This document shows positions 1 through 11,258 of a DNA stretch of 64,000 bases, one piece after another. Source of the stretch: Selaginella tamariscina (Eukaryota; Streptophyta; Lycopodiopsida; Selaginellales; Selaginellaceae); contig PUQB01000837.1 in NCBI GenBank assembly GCA_003024785.1, positions 25,200 to 89,199 of the forward strand, read 5' to 3'. A program made the translations under genes and the position numbers. Below the pieces are notes generated by a model, which saw nothing but the letters and a program-made list of their open reading frames with translations, ran no database searches and was not told the origin of the DNA. Within the stretch, counting starts at the first letter, position 1. Each line of letters begins with the position of its first letter.

Positions 1-1431
1 AAAGGCCGTACTGGTGGACGAGGAGTTTGTTCCACTTGTGGATGGTGCACTGAAGTATTGGTGCCACGGAGCCAGCCCTTCCTTCAAAATGCCCTTCGTG
101 TTATCATAAAAGACGAGTTCCACTCCTCCGAACAAAGCCTTAATGAGGTCAAGTTCCTCTCTCTCTCTCTCACACACACACACACTTGTGTGGTATGTTA
201 TATATTTGACAGGACTGGATTGACTACGACAAGTTTCTACTTGAAGGAGACGAGAGAGTTTCAAATGTATTAAACCAAGAGATGAGAACGATACGATCTC
301 TGTATGTTATACTTCGGGGACATGCGAGTCCGAAAGGCGTGATGATAACACACAGGGAGCTACTTTCATCTCTGAATGAAGTGTATAACGTGGGAGATGA
401 AGCATGCGTGTGTGTATCTTTGGACTCTGCTCTTTTCCACTGCATGGTTGGTGTTTTCCTTGGGTTATTGCTGCTCTAGCCGGAACCAACATATGCCTTC
501 GTCAAGTGAAGTATTCATGTATGCGTGTTGTGTATGTACATGTGTTATTATTTTCAGGTGACTGCGAAGGGTGTGTTTTCCGCAATATCTGATCATGGAG
601 TGACCAACTTCTGTGCAGCACCTACAGTTCTAAACACAATCGTAAACGCAGGTATGGAAGTCCGGTCACTGCATCAGCCTGTACAGATAATGACTGCCGG
701 AGCTGCTCCTCCGGCTGCCGTACTGGCCAAGGTTGAGGAGCTTGGCTTCCACGTCACACACGTGTACGGGCTCACTGAGACATATGGTCCTTGCACTGTG
801 TGTGAGTGGAAACAAGAATGGGATGGACTCCCTCCAGACGTGCGTTCGAAACTCAAGGCTCGTCAAGGTAAACACGCACGCGCACACACACACACGTATG
901 ATCGTACTACTTACACCTACAGGGGTGAGATATGAATGTCTGGATGGACTTCAAGTAGTGGATACAGAGAGTATGCATCCAGTAGAGAAGGACGGAGCTA
1001 CTATAGGAGAGATTGTGATGCGGGGTAACTTGGTAATGAAAGGATACTTCAATAATCCCGACGCGACCTCGGAGAGCTTCAAGGGAGGATGGTTTCATTC
1101 TGGAGACCTTGCGGTCTGGCATCCGGACGGGTATATAGAGATTAAGGATCGAGCAAAGGATATTATTATCTCTGGTGGTGAAAATATAAGCAGCTTGGAA
1201 GTGGAAAGCATTCTCTACAGGTATAGCCCGCGTGTATGCTTGTGTGTGTGCATACGCATTGCTAGACTTGCTGTGCATCTTATACGCATTCTGTTTTATA
1301 CCTTGTGTGTGTGTGCATACATCCACAGACACGCTTGTTTCATATAGAGACAAGCACTGGTAGACTTGCTATGTAACTTAATGTGTGTCTTATACTGTGT
1401 GTGTGTGTACGTGTATATGCATATCTATATC

Positions 1432-1503
<72 letters not shown>

Positions 1504-2100
1504 AGAGAGAAGAGAGAGAGAGAGAAGCAGTGTACATGCCATGGCTCCCCAAAAGGAGACCCAAATTATTGTCATATTACAAGATGCATGCATTCAAACT
1601 TTTTTTGTGTGTGTTTGTGATAAGCTTCTAAAACTTGTCAAGCTTCAACTTATCACACACACATACAAACAACAAAGTTTGAATGCGTAATATGACAATA
1701 ACTTGGTCTAGTGATAGTATGAAGTAGTGAGCTCTCTCTCTCTCCAAGAGAGAGAGAGAGGCATACACACACACACACCGTTGTGCGTGTGTGTGTGTGT
1801 GTGTGCGCGCTAAGTTCAAGCTTGACAGGCATCCGGCGTTCTGGAAGCAGCAGTAGTGGCGAGGCGAGACGAGAAATGGGGGAGTCACCATGTGCATTTG
1901 TGTCGCTTAAGGAGAATATGCGTTGCAGCGAGGAGGATATTCTGGAGTTTTGTAAGCAACACCTGCCAAAGTTCATGCTACCAAAGACTTTCGTGTTTGG
2001 TCCTATAAACAAGACTGCCACCGGTAAAATCCAGAAGCATTTGTTGCGTAACAAGGCTAATGCAATGGGACCTCTTAAACATCCCATTAGCAAATTGTAA
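1..2100 (+). CDS. Peroxisomal acyl-activating enzyme (AAE1/AAE11-like acyl-CoA synthetase), 5' partial
   Basis: ATP-dependent acyl-CoA ligase of the plant AAE (butyrate/benzoate-CoA ligase-like) group. The 5' part lies outside the window. Exons read: up to 147, 213-505, 558-867, 923-1220 and 1829-2100. Visible family blocks are the AMP-binding loop (YTSGT then ASPKGVMITHRE near 310-358), HCNGWCFPW near 440, YGLTETYGP near 763-790, GWFHSGDLA near 1090 and KDIIISGGENISS near 1156-1194. The last residues are SKL followed by stop, a canonical PTS1 signal, so the enzyme should act in peroxisomes. All splice sites are GT-AG. The coding frame is broken by several single-base losses: in exon 1, after SGT, at the HCNGWCF block (aat read as at), and at the start of exon 5 (gcggtt read as gcgtt). 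The preserved motifs and intact splice sites make consensus errors likelier than decay. The substrate cannot be told from sequence. Confidence 0.87.
1431..1526. repeat. (TA)n followed by (GA)n microsatellite in an intron
   Basis: About 20 nt of alternating TA followed by about 75 nt of near-uniform GA, inside the 608-nt last intron of the acyl-activating enzyme gene. Reading frames through it give only Glu-Arg repeats and are not genes. Confidence 0.95.
1561..1707. mobile_element. Foldback (MITE-like) inverted repeat in the last AAE intron
   Basis: The left end, ccaaattattgtcatatta, is matched by its reverse complement at the right end, taatatgacaataacttgg, with one mismatch. Further in, tgcatgcattcaaac pairs with gtttgaatgcg, and gtgtgtgtttgtgataagctt pairs with aagcttcaacttatcacac. 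The whole segment folds into one long hairpin with a loop of about 12 nt. No coding capacity. It explains part of the unusual length of this intron. Its family is unknown. Confidence 0.7.
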
Positions 2101-2145
2101 ACATGGTCTCTCTCTCTCCTCTCTCTCTCTCACACACACACACAC

Positions 2146-2176
<31 letters not shown>

Positions 2177-2561
2177 GAAGGTTATATTCTCTATACGTTG
2201 TATTATATATATCTACTTTGAGTTTAACCCATCGCAATTGTACTAGCAATACAGATAACAGCCCTAGCCCTAAAATAATATATGATACTTAAATGAATAT
2301 CATATATTCGACACGTGTATGAATGAGATTGCGCAGGAAGAGCCCTAACCCTGGGAACAGGGGATGTCATAATGGGTGGATCGAACTCGGGATGTGCATG
2401 CAGTGTTGTTTTTTTTCTAGGTCGGTTTAATGCTGGCACCCCAAAAATCGCTTTGGTTTCAATTGGATCTGCAAGATCTCTGTCAGCAACAGATTAGGAC
2501 GATGCTGTGGTTCGGGAATTGTGGGGATTGATCGGGATTTGGGAGAGAGATAGGGGATTAA
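2101..2561. other. Intergenic: AAE 3' flank and DnaJ promoter/5' UTR
   Basis: Begins with (CT)n, (CA)n and (TA)n tracts at 2107-2176. It contains two telomere-like cctagccctaa / ccctaaccct stretches near 2262 and 2343, about 200-300 nt upstream of the DnaJ start. These resemble plant telo-box promoter elements. No other gene is seen. Confidence 0.5.
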
Positions 2562-4598
2562 ATGGGGGTTGATTACTACGATGTGCTCAAGGTGTCCAAG
2601 AATGCCTCTGAGGACGATCTCAAGAAGGCCTATCGGAAGCTCGCCATGAAATGGCACCCCGATAAGAATCCCAAGAACAAGAAGGAGGCCGAGGCCAAAT
2701 TCAAACAAATCTCCGAAGCTTATGAGGTAAGCATGCACTAATTATGCGTTTTTTCCCTGTTGGTCTCTTAATTATGCCTCAATTTGCATAGTATATAACC
2801 ATAGAACTATCAAAATCGAAGCATACTTTAGACACCAACATGATAAAATATAGAGTTTCCCATACACTGTATACTATACAACGCACACACATTATGGTGC
2901 ATTTTTTCATGTTGGCATCTCTAAGTTTATACACACTTATATACATAACAAATGATTATTTATATATGTCCTCAAGCTTGATAGTTTTCTATACATACAC
3001 TTACATATGGTTATTAATACATATGTATATCTACAAACATGTGGATTTTTATCATGTTGGTCTTGCGTCAGTATTGATTGTTTAATAGTTTTCCATAATC
3101 AATTATTCATACTACATATTATATGATTTATACATGTGTATTTGGATGGGATAACTAATTACTATAATTAACACTATAATGCTTTCATATCTATATATTT
3201 TAGGTGCGTTGTATTTTTATTGCTATGTTTCTTGTTCGTGTGGCTGCACTAAGTCACACATTTTATTTCCATCCGTCTATGTCTAGATATGTTTGTATGT
3301 ACGTGTGTGTATATATGCTATTCTCTCTCTTATTTTATATAAATTAGCTACCGGTGTGTATTATAGCTTCATTAGTTTGTTGCAGTACTTTCATGCTTTT
3401 CATAATATATATAAAGCGACAGCTATATTTGACTAATGTACATAGTACACGCATATTCAGTTAACATGTCAATGTCATACTCTTATAATCTCTCTCTCTC
3501 TGTGCTTCCACTTTTGTGTATTTTGTATGTGTGCAAGCACACGTCTGTATGTATGTGTATGTATGTATATGTCTATGTATGTTAGAACTGTGTATATGTA
3601 TGTACCATTTTTATATATCTCACCGAGCTGGTATTGTTTAATTAATTTACAAAAATGCTAGTTAATTTTATACTTTATATATATAGTACACGCACATTTA
3701 GTTAACATGTCAATGTTATAGATGGCTTAGTTATATAACTAGACGTTCTTTTATTATTCTACAGTCTCTTTCTAGAATACTTTAGTTAGCATGTCAATGT
3801 TATAGTCTTTGGAGTTTTGTTTATGTCTTAGTTATAGAACTAGTCGTTCTTTTATCTTTAATTCATTTATGTGAACCGAACAGTGTATATGCTAACTTAA
3901 TCACAATTTGTTTAACGTGTCATATTGCTTGTTTTAGGTGTTAAGCGATGCTCAAAGCGAGCAGTATATGATCAATACGGGGAAGAAGGGCTAAAAGGGC
4001 AAGTGCACCCCGGGAGCAGCCAGGTGGATCTAGTGCAGCCTATTCAAATGGACCAGGTGTCTTCAGATTCAACCCCAGAAACGCTGAAGACATATTCGCC
4101 GAATTTTTCGGTAGCTCAAGCCCGTTTGCAGGTGTGTGTGTGTGTGTGTGTGTGTGTTTCCTTCATAAACTTATTACGGTTCCTCATTCAATATAAACTC
4201 TTATATGATAGACATGTGTGAATGTATATGTGCGTGTGTATATATATTCTAAAGCTGGAGTAAATATGCAGGAATGGGAATGGGGAGGTCAGGGCGGTCT
4301 GCATTTGGAGATTCAATGTTTGGTGGTTTTGGTGGGGAGAGCATATTCCGCTCGTTTAATGACGGAGGTGGGCCGTCGTCGGGTCCAAGGAAAGCTACTG
4401 CAGTGGAGAATAAGCTGCCCTGCACTCTCGAGGAGCTCTATAACGGTTCCACCAGAAAGATGAAGATCTCCAGGAACATTGCGATGCCTCAGGGTAATAT
4501 ATACACACATTCTCTCTCTCTCTCCATGCAATCTGCTTCTTCAAAACAACTGTATGAGTGTGTGCCTTTGATGGTGTCAAATTATGTATTATATACAT

Positions 4599-4635
<37 letters not shown>

Positions 4636-5230
4636 GTATTGTTTGCTCTCTATATAGAAAATGTAATTTCTATTATAATGTATATACACAAATCTCTCTC
4701 TCTCTCTCTCACACACACACACGTATATATGCGCTAAATATGTATATGCATATACATATAACATGTGTATATACATATAGTACTTGACTTGCAGGCGGGT
4801 AATGCCGGTGGAGGAGATATTAACAATCGATGTAAAGCCAGGATGGAAAAAGGGCACGAAGATAACCTTTCCAGAAAAGGGCAACGAGCAACCCAACGTA
4901 GTTCCAGCCGACTTAGTCTTCGTTATAGACGAGAGGCCACACGACATATTCAAACGTGATGGCAACGACCTCATTGCCGTACAGAAGGTGCCCTTATCCG
5001 ACGCCCTTATCGGTACGACGGTCTCTCTGAAGACGCTCGATGGCAGAACCTTGAATATTCCAGTGACGGACGTTATATATCCCGGTTACGAGAAGGTGGT
5101 ACGTGGTGAGGGGATGCCCATAGCTAAAGAGCCGGGTAAGAAGGGTAACCTCCGGGTTAAGTTTGACATTAAGTTCCCCAGTAGATTGAACCAGGAACAG
5201 AAGACACAGTTACGAAAGGCCTTGGGTTGA
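2562..5230 (+). CDS. Type II (DnaJB/Sis1-like) HSP40 co-chaperone
   Basis: Cytosolic J-domain protein that would stimulate the ATPase of Hsp70 and deliver clients. Four exons: 2562-2726, 3938-4131, 4272-4493 and 4795-5230. Exon 1 holds the J domain with the catalytic HPD motif (KWHPDKNP, residues about 31-38). Exon 2 gives the end of the J domain ([12 protein letters not shown]) and the start of the G/F-rich linker ([17 protein letters not shown]). Exon 3 is G/F rich ([20 protein letters not shown]) and starts the client-binding fold ([16 protein letters not shown]). Exon 4 is the open C-terminal domain, with [16 protein letters not shown] and [10 protein letters not shown]. There is no Cys-rich zinc region, hence type II. 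The start lies in a good context, aaATGGGGG, and gives the usual M-G-V-D-Y-Y-x-V-L. Single-base losses occur early in exon 2 (caaaag read as caaag), within its Gly-rich segment, and at the exon 3/4 junction. Intron 1 is 1.2 kb, far longer than its neighbours. Confidence 0.9.
3436..3880 (+). repeat. Degenerate tandem repeats inside DnaJ intron 1
   Basis: The phrase gttaacatgtcaatgt (or gttagcatgtcaatgt) recurs near 3461, 3701 and 3785. The last two copies are followed by a shared stretch, cttagttata(t/g)aactag(a/t)cgttctttta. This accounts for part of the intron's expansion. No coding potential. Confidence 0.7.
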
Positions 5231-5510
5231 CCACCACGATGGTTTTAAGTACGTACTACTTGTTCTTATATATTTTGTAAGGTTTGCTCCAGGGGTTTAA
5301 GTAGTACGAAATGCAGGGTTTATACCTGCGAGCGAATGACAATTTGGTTCTTTTGTGTTTATTCATTTACATTATTTTGTTTCTCTCGCATATATATATC
5401 TGTGTGTGTGTGTGTGTCTCCTGTATATGTGTGTGCGTGGTCATAAGGTGTCTACACATACAAATGCTAATATATGTTACATTAGTAGTATAAATACAGT
5501 AGAAGATACC

Positions 5511-6273
5511 TTATTCGAGCATTTTAGTCCAGTCATGAGGCTTCCATTGTTGTGAAAACTCCTTGACGACTACTTTCTGTTGCTCGAGGGATTCCTTCCT
5601 GGCCCTTTGATGCATCGATTCCTGTGGTAGCTTGAGCATTCCAATGAGAACATGCCTTCCAAAGTTGATGTTGAATCCTGCCTCATCATCAATGACGTGG
5701 CAATAGCCACCTTCCAGCCCAAATTCCACGTTAAAATATGGGAAGTTTTTCGGGATGCAGCTGCGGAGCCCCTTGCCCCGTGTGTCTATTAGCTTCTTTG
5801 CGTTGTGTTGGCTCCACTCGTCTTCCACTTCATCTATTGCCTGTGAATATACCAGGTATGTGTCAAACACATGGTTCTAAAGTGATCTAAGCTTCTCTCT
5901 CTCTCTCTCCCCATATGTATTTATACAGCACACACACTCGCACACACACTATATATATACCTTTTTGAAGTATAGAGGGGCTGATTTGAGCACGTCAGGG
6001 GGGACAGGAATACACTCAACCAAGCAATGCCTGCGTTGCTGTGAAAGCTTCAATGCCGTCTCCATGAATATCACTTCTTTCTCTTGCTCATTAAACATCC
6101 TCAATAAACACTTCTTAAAGTTCCTAATCTCCTCCCACACATCGTCATCTACGTTTCTTGTGGACCCCTCATGCTGCGAAATAACCCACCATTAGCTACT
6201 GACATAAGTACAAGTTCTATGCAGTAAAATATAACAAATATAATACATTGTGATGTGTATATGTATATTCGAA

Positions 6274-6308
<35 letters not shown>

Positions 6309-6587
6309 AACACACATATATGACTTACTTGTGAAGGGACGATGTAACAATGTCCCGGGACTAATGCCGCAGTGGGGGGAAGCATCAAATAAGTAAAATT
6401 ACCAATAGCAATTGTGAGCTGCTTGGGCCTTGAAGGATTTTCAAAGCAAAACTGGCAACGCTCGTTCTGTGTTTGAATACGTTTGTACTGTGAAACTGTC
6501 GCATTCCTGGACTTGCTTGCATTTTTCTTCTCTGACTTCCTCTTTTGAGCATCTGATAGTAGATGTATTAGTATCCTTGTAGAGATA

Positions 6588-6618
<31 letters not shown>

Positions 6619-8864
6619 ATCTACAAAATCGGTCTTTAAAAACTGAGTAATATATACATACCTGTTTCTATACCAACATCGTCATATTCGTCGTCTGCTC
6701 CATACCTCTCCTTGCTTTTGTATATCTTAGAAGCCAAAACCATGTCTAAGTTCCCTCTTTTCTCCTGGGTGTGCTTTTGTCTCGCAGTAATACTTTTCAT
6801 AACTGCTTCATCACCAGATCTACAAGGAGTATGTGTGCATATAGAAATCCATCACGTATAATATAGCACATATGGTGCAACGGAAAAAAAAACGTACCTG
6901 CGACTATCCTTCGAGCTCCCTGAAACACTTTTCAGTGCTTCTCCTTGTTTCTGCAAATGGATTGACGAGTTAACAGCTGTTTTGTGCATCCAGTTATACA
7001 TACATATGCAATTTAGCCGAAATACATACAAAATATACACCGATCTATATGTTTATATAAGCATGTATGTCAAACACGCAGATTACAACACACACACACA
7101 CACACATTACACGTATGTATGAATATATGTATATAGCCTACCAGTAATTCGTCTGCCTCCTTGGTTTTTACCCATCAACCTTAACCGCATTGCTTTAGCA
7201 GCTATCTGATTAAGCTTCTGCGTAACATCTTCTGTTTGTGTAATTTCTTCTTGTCTAGCAGGCTGTGTATCAGCACCTCAGGGTCCTCGTTGTCCTGGAT
7301 TATATTGCTTGCATTATCCTTCTCCATCTGATTAATATTATAATGTTACTAAACACGCAAATGCACACACACGCACGCACGCACTCACAGACACATGATA
7401 GTATACATACCGCCTTTGCTTTTTCCATCTCCTTGAACTTTTCTAGAAACGATCCATCATTCTCGTACTTGTTGTAAGACGATGCAGCAGCTCTTAAGAC
7501 AGCAGCATCCTCGGACCTTCACAACATAAATCAATAGTAACTCAAGATATATAGTTATCTATAAGTGTATATGTAAAGGTCACCTATCATATAACATACT
7601 AATACATTATAGACCATTACAATAATGTCATATTACTTACCTCATTTGTTTGTTAGGCTCTCGACTTCGGCTCTTCCACTTAAGTGAGTCGTCTAATCTA
7701 GGTGTTTTCATTCGTGACCTGTAACCTCTAGTGCTATCATCTGCAAAAATCACGTTATAATATACAACATTGATATTCACGCTGACAATCCTACTATCAG
7801 TACCTTCGTCATCTTGCATCCGAGATTTGTCATCCTTAGAGTCACCACCTGGAAAATATAATATAAAAACAATATTGCAATACTATGTAAATTATGACTC
7901 ATACTACTCTTTTGTCTATAATACTTATGATTATCTGTGTGTGTAAGAGAGAGAGAGAGAGAGAGAGAGGATCATATCCACAACACGCACCCCACACGCA
8001 CACACAGTTTGTATACTGTTAATACGACCGATGTTTCCTACCTTTAGTATTTTCGTATTGACGTTTCCTATCCCAAATGGCATGGAGATGCGCATTATGA
8101 TGAGCAGCTCGCTTTCCAGTAATACCAGCGAATATTTCGGACGAACCACAGCGGTCTTCAATAATCTGATATTCCAATTAATAAAGTACAAATGACAATA
8201 AACCGTGTATCAAAAACAGATGCATGATATGGATATGTTTGCACACAGAAAACACACTTACATCAGGAAGACTTTTACCCTCACGAAGGGCTTGTTCTTG
8301 AGCTCTCTTAAGTTTCTTCATCATGAAACTAGCACCTCCATCACCTACACCTTCAAGCTGTCTCACGTTCTTCTTTTCTTCAGGATACCCATTACCACTT
8401 TCTTTGAAGTACGGATTTAACTCCTTTGGATTCACATGAGTTTCCTGAAAAGAAATATATACACATAATACACACACACACACACATATCCTACAGTCAT
8501 ATAAATAACTATAATATATGTTTCTACAAGTTTTTACCTCTGTAGTTGATGGAACTTCAGGCTGAGAAGCAACTTGTTGGACAGGTGTTCGAGTCGGTGG
8601 AACAAGACATCCACTCAAGGCCGGCATTCTTTCTCTTAGCAAGCATTTCTGGATCATCAGCATCCGTCTTCTCCTTTCGGCCATTATCTTCCTGTAGTTA
8701 ACAAATACAAATTACGACAAATATCAGGACCGAAACAACAACAATCGTACGAATTATCAATGGTACAAATTCTGTATAACTATTGAAATTAGATAGAGAA
8801 AGAGTTACCTCCTTAGATGAAGCAGCGAGAGCCTCCCTTGACACAAGCGCACAGCTCCAAGCAT
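5511..8864 (-). CDS. CWF19-like protein 2 (CwfJ family), spliceosome/lariat-metabolism factor
   Basis: Homologue of yeast Drn1/fission-yeast Cwf19 and human CWF19L2, nuclear proteins tied to late spliceosomes and intron lariat turnover. Thirteen exons by GT-AG logic: 8809-8864, 8538-8691, 8262-8444, 8042-8165, 7804-7848, 7641-7740, 7411-7516, 7142-7327, 6898-6950, 6662-6819, 6329-6552, 5961-6173 and 5511-5840, about 644 residues. Landmarks in order: KNAGLEWM, then VNPKELNPYFKESGNGYPEE and VGDGGASFMMKKLKRAQEQA. The HIT-like CwfJ C-terminal domain 1 follows, with CQFCFENP, LMLPPTAALVPGHCYIVPSQ, VIFMETA and HCLVECIPVP. CwfJ C-terminal domain 2 has EWSQHNAKKLIDTRGKGLR, IPKNFPYFNV and GGYCHVID, ending in DWTKMLE. 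Three isolated base losses break the frame: exon 1 (ttggtg read as ttgtg), exon 2 after EWM, and exon 8 (gaggtggct read as gaggtgct). A TTAGGGTTT telo-box lies about 20 nt upstream of the start. Confidence 0.9.
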
Positions 8865-8973
8865 TCCGATGCCCTAGAAAAATGAAAAACCCTAATATAG
8901 GAAACCTAAAACAGGGTAGCTTTTATAATAACCTGGTGTATTTACTTACATACACGTGCAACACTCTAATTAA

Positions 8974-9046
8974 GCTCCCGTGGCCTAATGGACAAGGCAT
9001 TTGACTTCTAATCAAAGGATTGTGGGTTCGAATCCCACCGGGAGTG
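8974..9046 (+). tRNA. tRNA-Arg (anticodon TCT)
   Basis: 73 nt fold cleanly. The acceptor stem is GCTCCCG / CGGGAGT with a G-U first pair and discriminator G. The anticodon stem TTTGA/TCAAA flanks loop CTTCTAA, which gives anticodon TCT. The T arm is GTGGG-TTCGAAT-CCCAC. A-box-like TGGCCTAATGG and B-box GGTTCGAATCC are both present. No intron is seen and CCA is not encoded, as expected for a nuclear gene. It lies just upstream of the CWF19-like gene on the opposite strand. Confidence 0.95.
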
Positions 9047-9067
9047 AAAAACGGCATATCTGATTAT

Positions 9068-9137
9068 GGACAACTTAAGTCCCACCAGGTCTGAACCACT
9101 CTTAGTGGACTACCGGACAACTTAAGTCCCACCAGGT
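9068..9137 (+). repeat. Direct repeat pair downstream of tRNA-Arg
   Basis: A 23-nt phrase beginning ggacaacttaagtcccacc is present twice, at 9068-9090 and 9115-9137, separated by 24 nt, starting 22 nt after the tRNA. Function unknown. Confidence 0.85.
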
Positions 9138-9157
9138 ATGTACTCTACTGGACAATT

Positions 9158-9505
9158 GTAGAGATTAGATACACACTATATATAACGTGTGTGTGTGTGT
9201 GTGCGCGTGTGTAGCCTGCGTCAATGTATATCTCTGTAAGTTACAGTCTTGTGCGTGTGTGTGTAATCATTGTCTGTGTGTGTGTTTAAGTAATTGTAGA
9301 GACTGGATACACACACTTCAATTAATACAACGTGTGTGTGTGTGTGTGTGTGTGTAGCCTGCATCAATGTATACAGTGTGTGTAAGTCATGTCTTCTGTG
9401 TGTGCGTGTGTGTGTTTAAGTAATTGTAGAGACTGGATACATACACACTTCAATGTATACAACGTGTGCGTGCGTGTGTAGCCTGCATCAATGTATACAA
9501 CGAGT
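9158..9505 (+). repeat. Tandem repeat, about 130-bp unit, 2.6 copies, (GT)n-rich
   Basis: Three successive copies start with gtagaga(t/c)t(a/g)gatacac at about 9159, 9296 and 9426. Each contains an acgtgtgtg run, then tagcctgc(a/g)tcaatgtata; the first two also have a tttaagtaatt tail. No coding potential. It sits between the tRNA and a long gene-free stretch. Confidence 0.8.
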
Positions 9506-11258
9506 TCGTAATACAATGCAATGTAGAGAGTGTCTCATAGAAGATGTTCGTTTATGAGAGGCATCGAAACTAAAATGAATCAATATGCTCATATATATAC
9601 TACAGACAATCATATATATCTGGGATTTAAGCTTAAAGAATAAACATGTATGATTAACGTTAATTTCAAGTGCAAAATCATTATCATTATCAATACATCT
9701 AAAATAACAGTCTATTTTGTACATTAGCTATCTACATCTTGTCACCTCCTGTGGGGCATGAACTATATCTCCATCTTTTTCTAACAATTTATTTGAATTC
9801 AATTTGGATATTGTTTAAGTGGACTCTAACAATTTATTAGGTGTGTAAGTTAAACACATACACTCTTCTAATTGGTAAATAAAAAATATGATTAGTGTGT
9901 ATTACTGGATTAAATATAAGCCATAGATTTATAACCAATAAGATCTTTCCATATTTTATAACACGTGTCAATAAGCATATATATATCATGACAATTAGTC
10001 AGATAGTATGTGAGGAGTAAACTGTCATTAAAATAGCAAGCAAGGTAATAAATGTTAATGCAGGTTTAATATTAAAAAATCATATGTAACATCTTAAATG
10101 TTATATATATTTTGCAATGTATGAACCTTAAATAATTAATTAGAATCTATGACATATATAATAATATCAAATAAAAATTTGAATTATCATGTCATGTTCT
10201 AAATATATATTCAATCAATAGGAGCCATGAAACGTCTTTAGACGTTGACAACCCACAACGCTTGTGTCAATGTTCATTTATTATATGTACAAGAAAAATA
10301 TGCACATATGTTTTCTTATATTATTTATTTAATTTTTTGTTAATAACTGGAAAATGACTTGGTCATCACAAGCGTGTGTTAAACTACATGATAGGTAGGT
10401 CTCTTATCAATTTAAACTTTAATTTAATTAACTTATATTAATAATTATTTCAAGTTATGTAAAACTGCAATGTCATATTCACATATTTGTTAGGATTGAT
10501 TGCGTGTATATATATTTGTTTGTTACACAACCATTCAATTTGAAACGCACAATGTGTGTGTGTATGTGTATATAAAACAAATGCATATGTGTCCGTACAC
10601 AATAAAAAGTCCTCCTATGATGTCTACATGTTTCTCAATTATGTTGTTCCTCTTCCGTACACAGACAATATACATGTATATGTATATATCTCTTCCAAAG
10701 TGATCTCCACAACTGGCCTTCGATTATGTGCACCATTTGCTTCTGTCCCTCCACATGATGACAGCACATTTCTGAGTAGCACCGTATGCGCACCGTATGC
10801 GCACCGTATGTATATGTATTAGCAATAGTTACTTGTTATTTTCATATTTATAGCGAATGAAGTATAAACATAAAGACAGCTTTTATATGATTATGATGCT
10901 AATTTTTTATTAAAAAAAATAAAATCAATGGTCCACTATCTTTGTAATATTATATATATACGTGTGTGAAGAAAACACAAATAGCAAAACAGAAAAGCAG
11001 GAAAACAAACAACAAACAAACAGATTCTTTCTTGACTTGTTTAATACGCGTTTCTTTGTAAAAACCCCTGTTCTCTCTCTCACACGCTTGAGGATAACCA
11101 TCTCAATTAATCCCCCAGATATTCTTGCTAATCCCCAATGTAGTGCACTCATCCCAGGCGCTTTTTCTTGTCTCATATCTTCTGAAGAAGATGTTCGATC
11201 CAGATCTGTGTCCCCGAACAATTCGAGTGTAGGAATCGTGCGCGCACAAGAATTGACA
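9506..11258. other. Gene-free AT-rich interval and receptor-kinase promoter
   Basis: No recognisable gene. The sequence is AT-rich, with a triple repeat of gcaccgtat(gc) at about 10780-10810 and scattered (TA)/(GT) tracts. The last 300 nt before the receptor kinase start are less AT-rich and contain an in-frame open stretch upstream of its ATG. I read that as 5' UTR because the recognisable membrane-anchor N terminus starts at 11259. Confidence 0.4.

Noticed and set aside
1383-1690. Open frames rich in Arg-Glu or Ser-Leu across the microsatellite
   Set aside because: They are translations of (GA)n/(CT)n and lie inside an intron.
10962-11258. Upstream extension of the receptor-kinase frame
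   Set aside because: It is open but has no family similarity and lacks a signal peptide; the ATG at 11259 gives the usual short N terminus plus membrane segment.
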